The position numbers and the translations under genes are program-made. 64,000 nt of DNA from Gemmatimonas sp. (GTDB lineage: Bacteria; Gemmatimonadota; Gemmatimonadetes; Gemmatimonadales; Gemmatimonadaceae). Below are positions 8,655 to 17,174 of this stretch, piece by piece (position 1 is the stretch's first letter; each line of letters begins with the position of its first letter). The notes below the pieces were generated by a model. It worked only from the letters and a program-made list of their open reading frames with translations. It had not been told where the DNA came from and ran no database searches. Location: NCBI GenBank assembly GCA_013822425.1, contig PNKL01000008.1, forward strand, positions 1 through 64,000. The letters are read 5' to 3'.

Positions 8655-9155
8655 TCAGCGTGCCGCGTTGTCGCTGCGCTCAATCCGGAACGGCAGGAAC
8701 TGCGAGGTCACCTTGCCGCTCACGCGAACGTTTGCCACGAGCCCTGCGCGCTGGATCGCCGTCACCGTGAAGTTGCCGATGGTCTGACCCACCCTCACGC
8801 GCTGTGGCGGCGTCGCCGGGGTATTCGCCGCGCCACGCTCGGCGATGAGCGCGAAGCTCTTCGTCGCATCGCGTTCGAGGACGATGCTGAAGATCTGCAT
8901 CTCTTCGAGGCGCGGACGCAAGGCGTCGTCCACCGCAACGATCGAGAGAAACGGACTGGTGCCGCGCGCAGGATAGCTGAACGCCTCGCGTTCGAACGTG
9001 AGCGTCGAGTCGAGCATTTCGGCTGTCGGCTGTCGCTCGGCAGCCGGCACCTGGAAGCGCGGCGCGATAGCGACGGCCACGGAGGCCGTCACGAGCACGA
9101 ACGCCACCGCACCGCTGCTCCAGCCCGCGGAGCGTCGCCAGAAGCTCAGGTCCAT
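8655..9155 (-). CDS. pilP: PilP/GspC-like inner-membrane protein linking to the secretin
   Basis: 166 aa from the ATG at 9155, with GGGAGGAG 5-12 nt upstream. An N-terminal membrane anchor (SSGAVAFVLVTASVAVAIA) is followed by a linker and a C-terminal domain ending VGQTIGNFTVTAIQRAGLVA, the short beta-domain pattern of GspC HR and PilP that contacts the secretin N domains. Unlike typical PilP it is not a lipoprotein, so it is closer to GspC in topology. It lies between pilO and the secretin, exactly where pilP is expected. The family call rests on position, topology and the C-terminal pattern. Confidence 0.65.
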   Translation of the reverse strand: MDLSFWRRSAGWSSGAVAFVLVTASVAVAIAPRFQVPAAERQPTAEMLDSTLTFEREAFSYPARGTSPFLSIVAVDDALRPRLEEMQIFSIVLERDATKSFALIAERGAANTPATPPQRVRVGQTIGNFTVTAIQRAGLVANVRVSGKVTSQFLPFRIERSDNAAR

Positions 9156-9157
9156 GG

Positions 9158-10129
9158 TTACTCCTCCCGCGGCCGAGAGGCCGCGACCGCTGAGTCGATT
9201 CGTGGATAGCCCGGCGGGCGTACGCCGGACGCACCCCGTGTCCCCGTCGGCGCTCCCGTCGGAGCCGGGGGCAAGGCCGGGAGCGCCCCCGGTACACCGG
9301 TCGGCGCACTCAGCGGATCCACCGCGCCCGAAAGCGGCCCCGAAGCGCCCACGTCGCCGGTTGCGTCTCCGACGGCGATCGACCACTCCGTCTCGAGGAC
9401 AAACCCGATCGTCACATCGCCGGCGCCCGCCACGCGCGAGCCCGCCGGCACTTGCATCGGCCGGATCACGACCTGGGTGGGCCGCATGATCTGACGACCG
9501 TTCGCGAGCTGGGTCAGAAACTGCCCCACTGCGTCGTACGTCCCGCCGGCGACTACGCGGTAGCGCCGCACGGCGTAGTCGCCCTCCGTCACCAGCGAAT
9601 CGGGATGGACACTGGTCAGCCGCGTGTCCGTCAGCGTCGCCGTCGTGTAGACGGTCCCCAGCACGCGCTGCGAGGAGTCCCTGGGTGGCACGAGCGCACC
9701 GAATGCGGCCTGCATCTGCGCATATCCCGCTATTCGCGCGCGCAAGCGCGGGAGCCCGAACGCGGCGATAGACTGCCGCACCGCTTCATTCCTGTCGCGC
9801 AACCGCGCGGAGCGCGCGCTGTCGACCTCGATCTGCGGCAGCATGGGTGCGTAGACGTAGCGATGATGCAGGAAGGCCCCGACCACGGAGAATGCCGCCA
9901 CCAGCACGGTCGAGATTGTACCCGGCGTGAGCATGGTGCGCCATACCGGGGCATGCCGCAGTCCCTGCGAACCCGTGACGCCGGCATCCGCCAGATCCTT
10001 GACGCTCTCCGCATCGACTTTCTGCCGCTCGATGACGCGCAGCCGTGTCATCACGATCGCGCCAACGATCCCCACGGCGCCAATCAGGAGAAACGTGTTC
10101 TCCTTGACGAAAGTCCCAAGTCCGCTCAT
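9158..10129 (-). CDS. pilO: PilO-like inner-membrane alignment protein
   Basis: 323 aa. The ATG at 10129 overlaps the pilN stop (ATGA). Two hydrophobic segments are visible: one near residues 10-28 (ENTFLLIGAVGIVGAIVMTR) and a second near 75-95 (TISTVLVAAFSVVGAFLH), then a coiled coil (RSARLRDRNEAVRQSIAAFG) and a ferredoxin-like periplasmic domain (YRVVAGGTYDAVGQFLTQLA, VVIRPMQVPAG) typical of PilO/GspM. The C-terminal 60 residues are a Pro/Gly/Ala-rich tail. The extra N-terminal helix is unusual for PilO, which normally has one. Forms the inner-membrane alignment complex with PilN and PilM. Confidence 0.75.
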   Translation of the reverse strand: MSGLGTFVKENTFLLIGAVGIVGAIVMTRLRVIERQKVDAESVKDLADAGVTGSQGLRHAPVWRTMLTPGTISTVLVAAFSVVGAFLHHRYVYAPMLPQIEVDSARSARLRDRNEAVRQSIAAFGLPRLRARIAGYAQMQAAFGALVPPRDSSQRVLGTVYTTATLTDTRLTSVHPDSLVTEGDYAVRRYRVVAGGTYDAVGQFLTQLANGRQIMRPTQVVIRPMQVPAGSRVAGAGDVTIGFVLETEWSIAVGDATGDVGASGPLSGAVDPLSAPTGVPGALPALPPAPTGAPTGTRGASGVRPPGYPRIDSAVAASRPREE

Positions 10130-10824
10130 TGGGGACGCTCCGTCGGTGCCGTCGCGTCGGGCACCGCTCGCGTCGGTAGCGTTCCCGCCTCGATCCGCAC
10201 CGTCTGCCGCAGCCGACGGTCCGTCGGTTCCCGGTACGGCAGATACACAGAGAAGTTTGCGATCGAACCGGAGACTGGATCCGGATCGGACCCCGCGAAC
10301 TGCGGGGGACCGAAGTAGGCGGACGCCTGGAGTCGCGTGAAGAACTCCGTGACTTTGCCCACATCGAGTGAGGAGCCACGGACCACGACGGTAACCGGTG
10401 TGGTATTCGGCGCCTCGCTGATCTCGGTCAGCCACACGCCCGGCGGGACCGCCTCATTGAGTTCGGTTAGGATGTGCGGCCAGACGAAACGGCCGGCGTC
10501 CCGTCGTCGAATCTCGGCGACCCGCTTGGTGTAGGCGCTGTCTTCGTGCGCCAGACGCCGCGCGGTCTGGAGCGACCCGGCGAGGGGTGCCGAGTCAGCG
10601 GCCTGCTGCGCGACGAGCGCGCGGTAGTGCCTCGCCTTGCGCGTGGCGCTCAGATGGAACCACGGCACCGTACCGACCGCCACCACCGCGATGGCCACCG
10701 CGCTCCAGATGAGAACATTCGTGCGGTGCGGCGCGGCGGTCATCGACACCGCCCCCGACGACGCGCCGGCACTGCCGAGCTCGTCGTCGTCGAAGAAGTT
10801 GATCGACAGCAGCCGCGTCGTCAT
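10126..10824 (-). CDS. pilN: PilN-like inner-membrane alignment protein
   Basis: 232 aa. It opens with LLSINFFDDDE, a cytoplasmic N-terminus like the conserved INLLP motif by which PilN binds the PilM groove. A transmembrane helix follows (VLIWSAVAIAVVAVGTVPWF), then a periplasmic coiled coil and the typical ferredoxin-like domain (WPHILTELNEAVPPGVWLTE, VVVRGSSLDVGKVTEFFTRL). Its ATG overlaps the pilM stop and its stop overlaps the pilO start, so the three proteins are probably made in fixed ratio. Confidence 0.85.
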   Translation of the reverse strand: MTTRLLSINFFDDDELGSAGASSGAVSMTAAPHRTNVLIWSAVAIAVVAVGTVPWFHLSATRKARHYRALVAQQAADSAPLAGSLQTARRLAHEDSAYTKRVAEIRRRDAGRFVWPHILTELNEAVPPGVWLTEISEAPNTTPVTVVVRGSSLDVGKVTEFFTRLQASAYFGPPQFAGSDPDPVSGSIANFSVYLPYREPTDRRLRQTVRIEAGTLPTRAVPDATAPTERPQ

Positions 10825-11948
10825 GCCACCCGTCCCGTCGCGCCCCGGCCCACCACGGCATCCACGCGCATCGAAAGTCCGACGGCGACCGGGCAGAGCA
10901 ACGGGGCCAGGCCCGGCGTGAGGGGCGTCGCGAGCTGGGCGCCGGTGAGCTGGAACGCGTCACAGAGGTCGAGGTACTGCAGTTGCGCGTCCTTGAAGAG
11001 CTGGCGACGACGCAAGCCGTCAATCACGTCGCTGAACAGGAAGGCGCCCCCGGAGACGAACACGCGCTGCCGTACGCGCGACCCCGGCATCAGGCCCGCC
11101 ACGGACCACGCCATGTCGAGCACGCTCGTCACGCCACGCAGCCACTCGTCCATCTTCTGCTTCGCCTGGCCCGTCTTTGTGGCGCCCTTCTTGTCGCGCA
11201 GGTGCTGCTCCCACGGCGTGGTGCCGTCGATCATCGTGAGCGAGTCAATGAGCACGCGGCTGCCCGTGATGTTCGGCCGAATCACGCTGGGGGCCCCGTG
11301 TTCGTCAACGACCACCACGACGCCATCGGTCGCCCCGATGTGCAGCAGGGTCGCTCCCGTCTGTGGCTCCGGCGCGATGAGCGAATACAGATTGAAGAGC
11401 GCGAAGGGCTGCAGGTCGAGCACGCTGGTACCGGGCAACCGTTCCATCGCCTCGCGAAGATCTCGAATCTCATGGGTCCGCGCGGCCACGAGCAGCGCCG
11501 GGGCGGACACGCCGTCCTCGACCTGCGCGAGGGTGACGTAGCGATATGCCCCTTCCTCCGGCTCGATCGGGAGCACCTGGACCGCCTTCTCGCGGGCGTG
11601 GGACGCCATGACGTCGGCCGGTCCCTGCACGAGGGTGTCGCGGGTCACGCCAGCGCCGTCGTGCGGCAACGCGGCCACGACGCCGGCTGGCATCGCCAGA
11701 CCGTATTCCGCGCAGTACCCGTCGATGAAGTCGGCGAGGTGGTCCCACTCCAGCGTGCCGTCCGGGCGGAACGGGGTGTCGACGAGCGCCAACAGGCGAA
11801 TGACCGGCGGGCGCTCGGGCTCGTGCTGGGTGAACGCCAGCTTCGTCGTCGTCGCCCCAACGTCGAGCCCCACCACGAGGGTGTCACGCACCGTCCGCAT
11901 CCCCAGCGCACGGCGCAGGACGGCAGGCAGAGGCAGTTTCAGACGCAT
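10821..11948 (-). CDS. pilM: PilM, actin-like ATPase of the pilus alignment complex
   Basis: 375 aa. The ATG at 11948 is chosen because the 89 further in-frame codons run back over the divergent prepilin gene. Actin/FtsA-like phosphate loop VVGLDVGATTTKLAF (about 28-42); second phosphate and adenosine motifs (TLLHIGATDGVVVVVD, VFVSGGAFLF) follow in order, and the SVLDLQPFALFNLYS stretch is characteristic of PilM. It binds ATP on the cytoplasmic face and docks to PilN. First gene of the minus-strand pil operon; the 97 bp before the divergent prepilin genes must hold promoters for both directions, but no convincing -35/-10 pair is visible. Confidence 0.88.
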   Translation of the reverse strand: MRLKLPLPAVLRRALGMRTVRDTLVVGLDVGATTTKLAFTQHEPERPPVIRLLALVDTPFRPDGTLEWDHLADFIDGYCAEYGLAMPAGVVAALPHDGAGVTRDTLVQGPADVMASHAREKAVQVLPIEPEEGAYRYVTLAQVEDGVSAPALLVAARTHEIRDLREAMERLPGTSVLDLQPFALFNLYSLIAPEPQTGATLLHIGATDGVVVVVDEHGAPSVIRPNITGSRVLIDSLTMIDGTTPWEQHLRDKKGATKTGQAKQKMDEWLRGVTSVLDMAWSVAGLMPGSRVRQRVFVSGGAFLFSDVIDGLRRRQLFKDAQLQYLDLCDAFQLTGAQLATPLTPGLAPLLCPVAVGLSMRVDAVVGRGATGRVA

Positions 11949-12045
11949 GCCAGCACCATAGCGCGTTGCCGGGGCGCGTGACGCACGCCGCCCCGTCGGC
12001 CCCGTCCGGCAACGACAGGCCCGTCGCCACCCTACCATACGGGGC

Positions 12046-12657
12046 ATGCCTGTCTCCACGCGGCGGCGTGCCGGATTCACGTTCACCGAACTCCTCGTGA
12101 CGCTGGCAATCGTCGGTCTGATCGGGGGGATTGCCGTGACCAATGCGCTCCTGCGCGACACGGAGCTGTCGACCATCCGCCGTGCCGAGGAGATGGCGCG
12201 CGCCATTGCCGGCATGCGCGATTACGCGCGCTACGCCGGCCTGCGTGTCCGCGTGCAGTTTGAGAGCGACGGTCTCACCGGAGCAACCTGGGGCTCCGGC
12301 AGCACCTCCTACGCGACCGCGAAGATCGATTCGCTGCAGGCGGAACTCACGGACAATCTCGCCAGCGGGCATCGCGGCATGGCGCTGGCATCCGCGGCGT
12401 GGGGTATCGGAGCCGGCGGTCCCTCGACCGGGCCGTACAACCTGAGCACGGGTGTGGCCGCCGGTGCGACGTATTCTAGCATCCCGGGCGACACCATCAT
12501 GTTCAACCCCGACGGCAGTTCGAGCGCCCCCGCGGGTCTCGGCGCGGCCGTCTATCTGCGCAATAGCGGCACGGCGGCATTGCGGTTTGCCATCTCCGTG
12601 AACCATGTGGGCCGCGTGCGACTCTGGCGCTGGGACCCGACGAATGGCTGGCGCTAG
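12046..12657 (+). CDS. FimT/GspH-type prepilin-like protein
   Basis: 203 aa with a type IV prepilin leader: basic MPVSTRRRAG, cleavage before F11, Glu at mature position 5 (GFTFTELLVTLAIVGLIGG) and a hydrophobic helix to about residue 30. The rest fits a FimT/GspH pseudopilin, with an N-terminal helix (RRAEEMARAIAGMRDYARYA) then a Gly/Ser-rich beta domain. It would be processed by a PilD peptidase not encoded in the window. First of three overlapping prepilin genes, divergent from pilM. Likely part of the priming tip complex. Confidence 0.88.
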   Translation: MPVSTRRRAGFTFTELLVTLAIVGLIGGIAVTNALLRDTELSTIRRAEEMARAIAGMRDYARYAGLRVRVQFESDGLTGATWGSGSTSYATAKIDSLQAELTDNLASGHRGMALASAAWGIGAGGPSTGPYNLSTGVAAGATYSSIPGDTIMFNPDGSSSAPAGLGAAVYLRNSGTAALRFAISVNHVGRVRLWRWDPTNGWR

Positions 12658-13516
12658 GCTTCGCCGCGGCTTCACCCTCACGGAGTTGATGGTGGCGCTC
12701 GCGCTCTCCACCATCGTCCTCGCGGGCGTCTCCCAACTCGTCGGCAGCCTGTTCCGGAGCGAACAAGTCACGCAGTGGCGTACGCGCGGCGACACCGAAC
12801 CGCAGGAGGCGATCGACATTCTCGACCCCCTCTTGCGACGCGCGGGGGAAGGGCTGCCCGTGGATTCCACCTTCGCCGGACTGTCCGTCGCGGGCACCGG
12901 TGACACGATCTACGTACTGACGGCCGTGCCGGGCGACTCCGTGCGCAACGGTCTGTCGTGCAACGGCCCCTTCGGGGCACCGAGTGCCGGCTGTGTCATC
13001 GTGTCGCAAACCGCCGCCAGCGAGTTCAGCGGGCAGGACTCGCTCTTCGTGCTGACGAGCCCGCTTGGCCGCAGCTACCTCACCCGGAAGCGTGCCGGCA
13101 GCAGCATCACCGCCGACTGTTGCCGCGTAACGATCCCCTTCGATACGCTGTCGGTCCTCGGCTTTCCGCGCGCGGGCGCCGCCACCGTCATGGGCGACAA
13201 CAACATCACGCTCCGCCGCGCGCGGCTGGTCCGTATCTACCGGAGCGGCAGCGAGGTGTACGTGGATGATCCCGCCACCCGCGCCGTCGGCCTTCCGCCA
13301 TGGCCGTTGCTCCTGCGCGTCACGGCCTTCAGCAACCAGTTGCTCTTCCTCACGCCCAACAACACGGGCACGCGTCCCACCATGAGTGGCGTGCAGCTCT
13401 ACCGGAACATCACCGGCGTCCGCATCGACTACACCATCGATGCGATCTTCGCCGACAACACCACACGCGTCCTCCAGCGGACGGTCTTCATCAGCCCCAG
13501 CGCCCTCGCCCAGTGA
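12644..13516 (+). CDS. PilW/GspJ-type prepilin-like protein
   Basis: 290 aa from the ATG at 12644, overlapping the previous gene by 14 bp. Leader MAGARLRRG with cleavage before FTLTELMVALALSTIVLAG (Glu5 present). The rest is a long beta-rich domain with several cysteines (NGLSCNGPF, SAGCVI, TADCCRV), consistent with a disulfide-stabilised PilW. An upstream in-frame ATG at 12605 would add a non-leader extension and is rejected. Minor pilin of the tip complex. Confidence 0.85.
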   Translation: MAGARLRRGFTLTELMVALALSTIVLAGVSQLVGSLFRSEQVTQWRTRGDTEPQEAIDILDPLLRRAGEGLPVDSTFAGLSVAGTGDTIYVLTAVPGDSVRNGLSCNGPFGAPSAGCVIVSQTAASEFSGQDSLFVLTSPLGRSYLTRKRAGSSITADCCRVTIPFDTLSVLGFPRAGAATVMGDNNITLRRARLVRIYRSGSEVYVDDPATRAVGLPPWPLLLRVTAFSNQLLFLTPNNTGTRPTMSGVQLYRNITGVRIDYTIDAIFADNTTRVLQRTVFISPSALAQ

Positions 13517-15048
13517 CCCGACCTCGCCGCGGCATCTCCCTGGTGTCTGTGCTCATCGCCCTGTCGATCGCGCTGACCATCATCGCCTCGCTCCACCGGC
13601 TGACCCTGCTGACCATCCGGGGAGCGAAGCGCGCGAGCCAGAGCGCCAATACGGTCTATGCCGCCGAGGCCGGTCTTCGCTCGCTCCTCAACCAGATCGC
13701 GTCGCCGCTCGAGCGCGGCTGGCTGACCACGACCGACATCGCGTCCGCCAACACCAACGTCCTGCGCCCGTCGATCGCCAACACGGCCTACGACTCGCTC
13801 GCGATCACCGATGGGGGCTTCACGACCACCACGATCGCCCCGGCGGCCGGCTACAACCCCTACCAGGGGATGCGTATCTGGCGCCGCACGCTCACGCTGC
13901 ACGCCCGCGCACGGAACACCCAAACGGGCGCGACCACCGCCCTCGAACGCCAACTCACGCTCGAACTCGTGCCCTTTGCCCAGGCGGCCGTGACGGTGCT
14001 CGGGCGCGGCGAGTTCTATGGCGGGATGAACGCGGCCACCACGATCGTCGGCGCGCCCGCGAACGGTGTCCCCGCGATCCGCTCGATCGGGGACCTGCAC
14101 CTCGCGCCGGATACGGGCAGCACCGCGCGGCTCCTGATCATCGGCAGCGTTTTCGCGGGCGGCGCGCTCTACCGGAATCGCTATGACCTCCCGGCCGCCA
14201 ACACGGGCGCCGTACGTATGCAGCGGTCCAGCCTGGTGTCGGACACGATCTCCGTCGCACCCAGCTGGGACGTCCGTACGCAGGGCACCACGGGCCTGCA
14301 GGCGTTCCTGGACGCACAGTTTCCGACGACGAACTATAAATGGCAGGTCACCGCGGGCACGTTGAACTTGAACGGACAGCCGACCACCCCGGAATATCCG
14401 GCCTGCCAAGGCTCGACCCCACCAGGCATCTTCGGCCTCCGCTGTCGCGCGAACTCCACCGCCACTCCGGACAACGCGAACGTCTTCGATGTCTCCTCAC
14501 TCACGACGGCGTCCCTCGGCTCGAAGCGCATTCTCTATCTGCGACAGACCAACGCGACGATCGGCTACATCACGCTGACGAACGCGACGACGCTCCCGGA
14601 CACCATGACGCTCGTGGCTGAAGTGCCGGTGATCCTGCGCGGGAACTTCAACACCACCAACTCGAAGCCTGCGGCGCTGATCGCCCCGCGCATCTACGCG
14701 GATACCCAAGCCACGCCGGCCAACAACGGCACGGTGGTGCAGTACAACGGCGTCATCGTGACCGGCTTCACCCCGAGTGTGAACAACAGCGCGTACTATG
14801 GGGGCGTGCTAGAGAGTGCACCGATCCTGATGGGCTCGCACTACTGGTGGCAGGGGCAGTCGCTCGTGATCACCGGCGCCGTCATCGCGCTGCCGATGGG
14901 TTCGGCCGCGTGGCCGGGGACGGTGTGGCGCCAGCCGACGCGCACGATCACGTTCGATGCGAGTCTCTTGAACCCGGCCGCCTGGCCGCCAGGTTTGCCC
15001 GGACGCTACCGTCTGGTGACTGGCACCCCGTACACGCTATCGCGCTAG
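13513..15048 (+). CDS. PilX/GspK-type minor pilin-like protein (511 aa)
   Basis: The start is the GTG at 13513, whose last bases form the TGA of the previous gene (GTGA), giving leader VTRPRRG and a helix ISLVSVLIALSIALTIIAS. Mature position 5 is Ser instead of Glu, which is tolerated in GspK/PilX-type subunits that sit first in the tip. After the helix a SASQSANTVYAAEAGLRS-like stretch is typical of PilX. The C-terminal 350 residues are a Thr/Asn-rich beta region, much larger than ordinary PilX, suggesting an adhesive or capping surface domain. Confidence 0.75.
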   Translation: MTRPRRGISLVSVLIALSIALTIIASLHRLTLLTIRGAKRASQSANTVYAAEAGLRSLLNQIASPLERGWLTTTDIASANTNVLRPSIANTAYDSLAITDGGFTTTTIAPAAGYNPYQGMRIWRRTLTLHARARNTQTGATTALERQLTLELVPFAQAAVTVLGRGEFYGGMNAATTIVGAPANGVPAIRSIGDLHLAPDTGSTARLLIIGSVFAGGALYRNRYDLPAANTGAVRMQRSSLVSDTISVAPSWDVRTQGTTGLQAFLDAQFPTTNYKWQVTAGTLNLNGQPTTPEYPACQGSTPPGIFGLRCRANSTATPDNANVFDVSSLTTASLGSKRILYLRQTNATIGYITLTNATTLPDTMTLVAEVPVILRGNFNTTNSKPAALIAPRIYADTQATPANNGTVVQYNGVIVTGFTPSVNNSAYYGGVLESAPILMGSHYWWQGQSLVITGAVIALPMGSAAWPGTVWRQPTRTITFDASLLNPAAWPPGLPGRYRLVTGTPYTLSR

Positions 15049-15237
15049 CGCTGCGGCCGGCGGCATTGTCGCGATGGATCGGCCCAGCGTGTCCAGCCGC
15101 GTCCGCCGTTTCCAGCAATGAACGCCCCTGATGTCCGACGACACCGTGGAATGCGCAGTTGCCGGTGCTACGGTTGGACACACTTCTGCACATGCGTCGT
15201 CAACGTCACGCGTCGGTGTGTGATGGCCGGTGAGGTC
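15049..15237. other. gap between convergent prepilin and OmpA-like genes
   Basis: 189 bp lying between the 3' ends of two convergent genes. No further ORF and no strong terminator hairpin is visible. Confidence 0.4.
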
Positions 15238-15777
15238 CTACGGCGCGCGCACCTGCACCTCGAGGGTGGTCCGTCCGACCTGTTGCGTCGAGTCCGTGGC
15301 CACGGCGAGCGGCGCAACCTCAATGCCGATAGCGGCGCGCGCGCGTTTCGTCAGACCGCGACGGATCGCCGCTGCGACAGCGTCCCCCCGGGCGATGCTC
15401 AATCGCACGGCCACCGTGGGATCGGCGATGTAATCGGTGCCCGCCAACACCGTGACGCTCGTGCCCTTGGGATAGGCCTTCGACAAACTGGCCCCGAAGT
15501 CCCGCCACATCGTCACGGCACCGCTCGCCAAGGCACTCGCATCCGGCGCGAAGGCGGTCGTGAGCCGAAACCGGATGGTCCCCTCGACCTGACGGACGGT
15601 CACCCCCGTTGCCTCCAGACGTCGTTGGACCGCCGCCAGTTCCAGATACGCACCCAGGTCAGGACGGGGCGGGGACGGCGCAACGGCCGAGCGTGGGGAC
15701 GGCTTTCCCGCATGGGCACACGCCGTCGTGGCGAGGACCAGCACGGAAATGGCGGATTGCAGTCTGGAGAGGCACAT
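15238..15777 (-). CDS. OmpA-C-like lipoprotein
   Basis: 179 aa. Lipoprotein signal with lipobox LATTAC (Cys at about residue 20), a short Pro-rich linker, then an OmpA-type peptidoglycan-binding domain: IRFRLTTAFAPDASAL, then SVTVLAGTDYIADPTVAVRL, SIARGDAVAAAI, matching the strand-GHTD-LSxxRAxAV pattern. The GHTD motif is degenerate (AGTDYIAD), so diaminopimelate binding may be altered. It would tether the outer membrane to the wall. Convergent with the prepilin genes; may help anchor the machine. Confidence 0.7.
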   Translation of the reverse strand: MCLSRLQSAISVLVLATTACAHAGKPSPRSAVAPSPPRPDLGAYLELAAVQRRLEATGVTVRQVEGTIRFRLTTAFAPDASALASGAVTMWRDFGASLSKAYPKGTSVTVLAGTDYIADPTVAVRLSIARGDAVAAAIRRGLTKRARAAIGIEVAPLAVATDSTQQVGRTTLEVQVRAP

Positions 15778-15833
15778 GTCAGCAGGCTAGCGCGCGGACC
15801 CGTCCTCTGGTCATGCGAACCGGCTGGTCCCTG

Positions 15834-16211
15834 TCAGCGTGTCCCGTCCGCCGTCGGCGGTCGCATGTTCCCCGTGGGGTCGGCGCAAAGAACACGGTGG
15901 TCTCCGCCGGCGCCCCCGTGGTACCGACACATCACCCGCTGGTCGGCAGATCGCGCGACCACGACGAATGACAGCGCGTTCTCTCCCAGCACGACGAACG
16001 CGACCACACCGTCACTCGCCCGGAGGGTGTTGGGAATCTCGTCGCTGTACTGACCCGCACGCTGCCTCGCCTCCACATAGCTTCGCACCGCCGACAGGCG
16101 CCCGAGCACCGCGGGCTCCGCCTGGACATGACGCCCGCCGCGCGGCAGATGCGCACACCCAGCCAGAAGAGCGACCAGCAGGCAGAGGGAACGCCAGTTC
16201 CGGATGATCAT
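15834..16211 (-). CDS. small lipoprotein (125 aa)
   Basis: Start ATG at 16211 gives MIIRNWRSLCLLVALLAGC, a clear lipoprotein signal with LAGC lipobox. The mature part is about 105 residues with a hydrophobic strand pair (DGVVAFVVLGENALSFVVVA) and one further cysteine pair (MCRYHGGAGGDHRVLC). A longer frame upstream overlaps the opposite-strand gene at 16309 and is rejected. Same orientation as and 56 bp upstream of the OmpA-like lipoprotein, so probably co-transcribed. Family unknown. Confidence 0.65.
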   Translation of the reverse strand: MIIRNWRSLCLLVALLAGCAHLPRGGRHVQAEPAVLGRLSAVRSYVEARQRAGQYSDEIPNTLRASDGVVAFVVLGENALSFVVVARSADQRVMCRYHGGAGGDHRVLCADPTGNMRPPTADGTR

Positions 16212-16308
16212 GTCACACGGCTCCGAGGAAGGACCACACCGATAGCATAGGGCGGCGACGCCCGGCGCGTTCATGCCGTATTCTCTCGGCATCTTCTTGC
16301 CTCCATCC

Positions 16309-16758
16309 ATGAACGCCCTCGCACACCCGAACACGCTTCTCCTGCTGCCCGTCTCGGAACACCAGGCCCTGCGCAGCGGCGGGCCGGTCGCCTTCCACAT
16401 CACGCATCCGGGGGCACCGAACTTCTCGGCACGCCTCGCCACGGATGCTCGCCAGCTCTCGCGATGGATGATCTGCGCCCCAGCGGACGCCCAACGCGCC
16501 TCGTCCGTCATGGTGTTCGACCCGCCCACCCAAGACGACCCGGCACGCCTCGGCTGGATCGGCCGAGCCGCTGAACTCGACGTGACCCCATTGGATGAGG
16601 TGGCAACCACGGCCGACTTCGAGTTGGCTCCCGAGGCGTTACACCTGACGCTCGCAACGCGCCTTGAGTCGCTGCGACTGATGCGCGAGTCGCCGGGGCC
16701 GGTCGCGCAGCACGACGAGCCGAGCGTCTCTGGGCCGGCTAGCTCGCGTACCCGATGA
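16309..16758 (+). CDS. hypothetical protein (149 aa)
   Basis: Start taken as the ATG at 16309 (MNALAHPNTLLLLP); an ATG at 16273 is also possible and neither has a clear ribosome-binding site. Soluble, mixed alpha/beta composition (PVAFHITHPGAPNFSARLAT, SSVMVFDPPTQ). It ends in ATGA overlap with the membrane-protein gene that follows, which supports both as a two-gene unit. No family recognised. Confidence 0.5.
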   Translation: MNALAHPNTLLLLPVSEHQALRSGGPVAFHITHPGAPNFSARLATDARQLSRWMICAPADAQRASSVMVFDPPTQDDPARLGWIGRAAELDVTPLDEVATTADFELAPEALHLTLATRLESLRLMRESPGPVAQHDEPSVSGPASSRTR

Positions 16759-17174
16759 CGGCGCGCGCCATGATCACCGCGATCCGCGTGACATGGCGGC
16801 CGCACGTCGCGGCCGTGTGGGTCGCCGTCCCGCCCCTCGTGCTCGTCGCCAATGCACTCGTACGAGCCCTTCCACCGCTGCATCTCGTCCCGGTCCATGG
16901 CCTGTTGTTCGGCATCTTGGTGGTGGCCACGACCCCGCGCGACCTCCGCGCCCGGCTCGTTGCCGCCGGGTGGACCGCGGCGGGCATCCTCGGGTGGGCC
17001 GGCCTCGCATGGCTCGGGCTACTGCTGGCCGACAGCACGTGGGTCCCCTGGGCGGACGTGGCCCTGAACGGTGCGGTCCCGGCGTGCCTAGTGCTCGCCG
17101 GGACCGCCGGGACCATCACCTTGCTGCAACTCGCGGCGGCTAGCGACCCCGCCCACCCAACGTCGGCGCCGTAA
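16755..17174 (+). CDS. small multi-pass membrane protein (139 aa)
   Basis: Four hydrophobic stretches: AAVWVAVPPLVLVANALV, VHGLLFGILVVATT, GILGWAGLAWLGLLLA and ACLVLAGTAGTITLLQL, with Arg-rich loops (TTPRDLRARL), so probably 4 TM helices in the inner membrane. Coupled to the preceding gene by ATGA. Its 3' end overlaps the opposite-strand gene by 35 bp. It resembles no transporter family I can name. Confidence 0.6.
   Translation: MTARAMITAIRVTWRPHVAAVWVAVPPLVLVANALVRALPPLHLVPVHGLLFGILVVATTPRDLRARLVAAGWTAAGILGWAGLAWLGLLLADSTWVPWADVALNGAVPACLVLAGTAGTITLLQLAAASDPAHPTSAP

Noticed and set aside
15834-16898. 354-aa minus-strand ORF
   Set aside because: Only the last 125 codons form a lipoprotein gene; the rest is antisense to a plus-strand gene.
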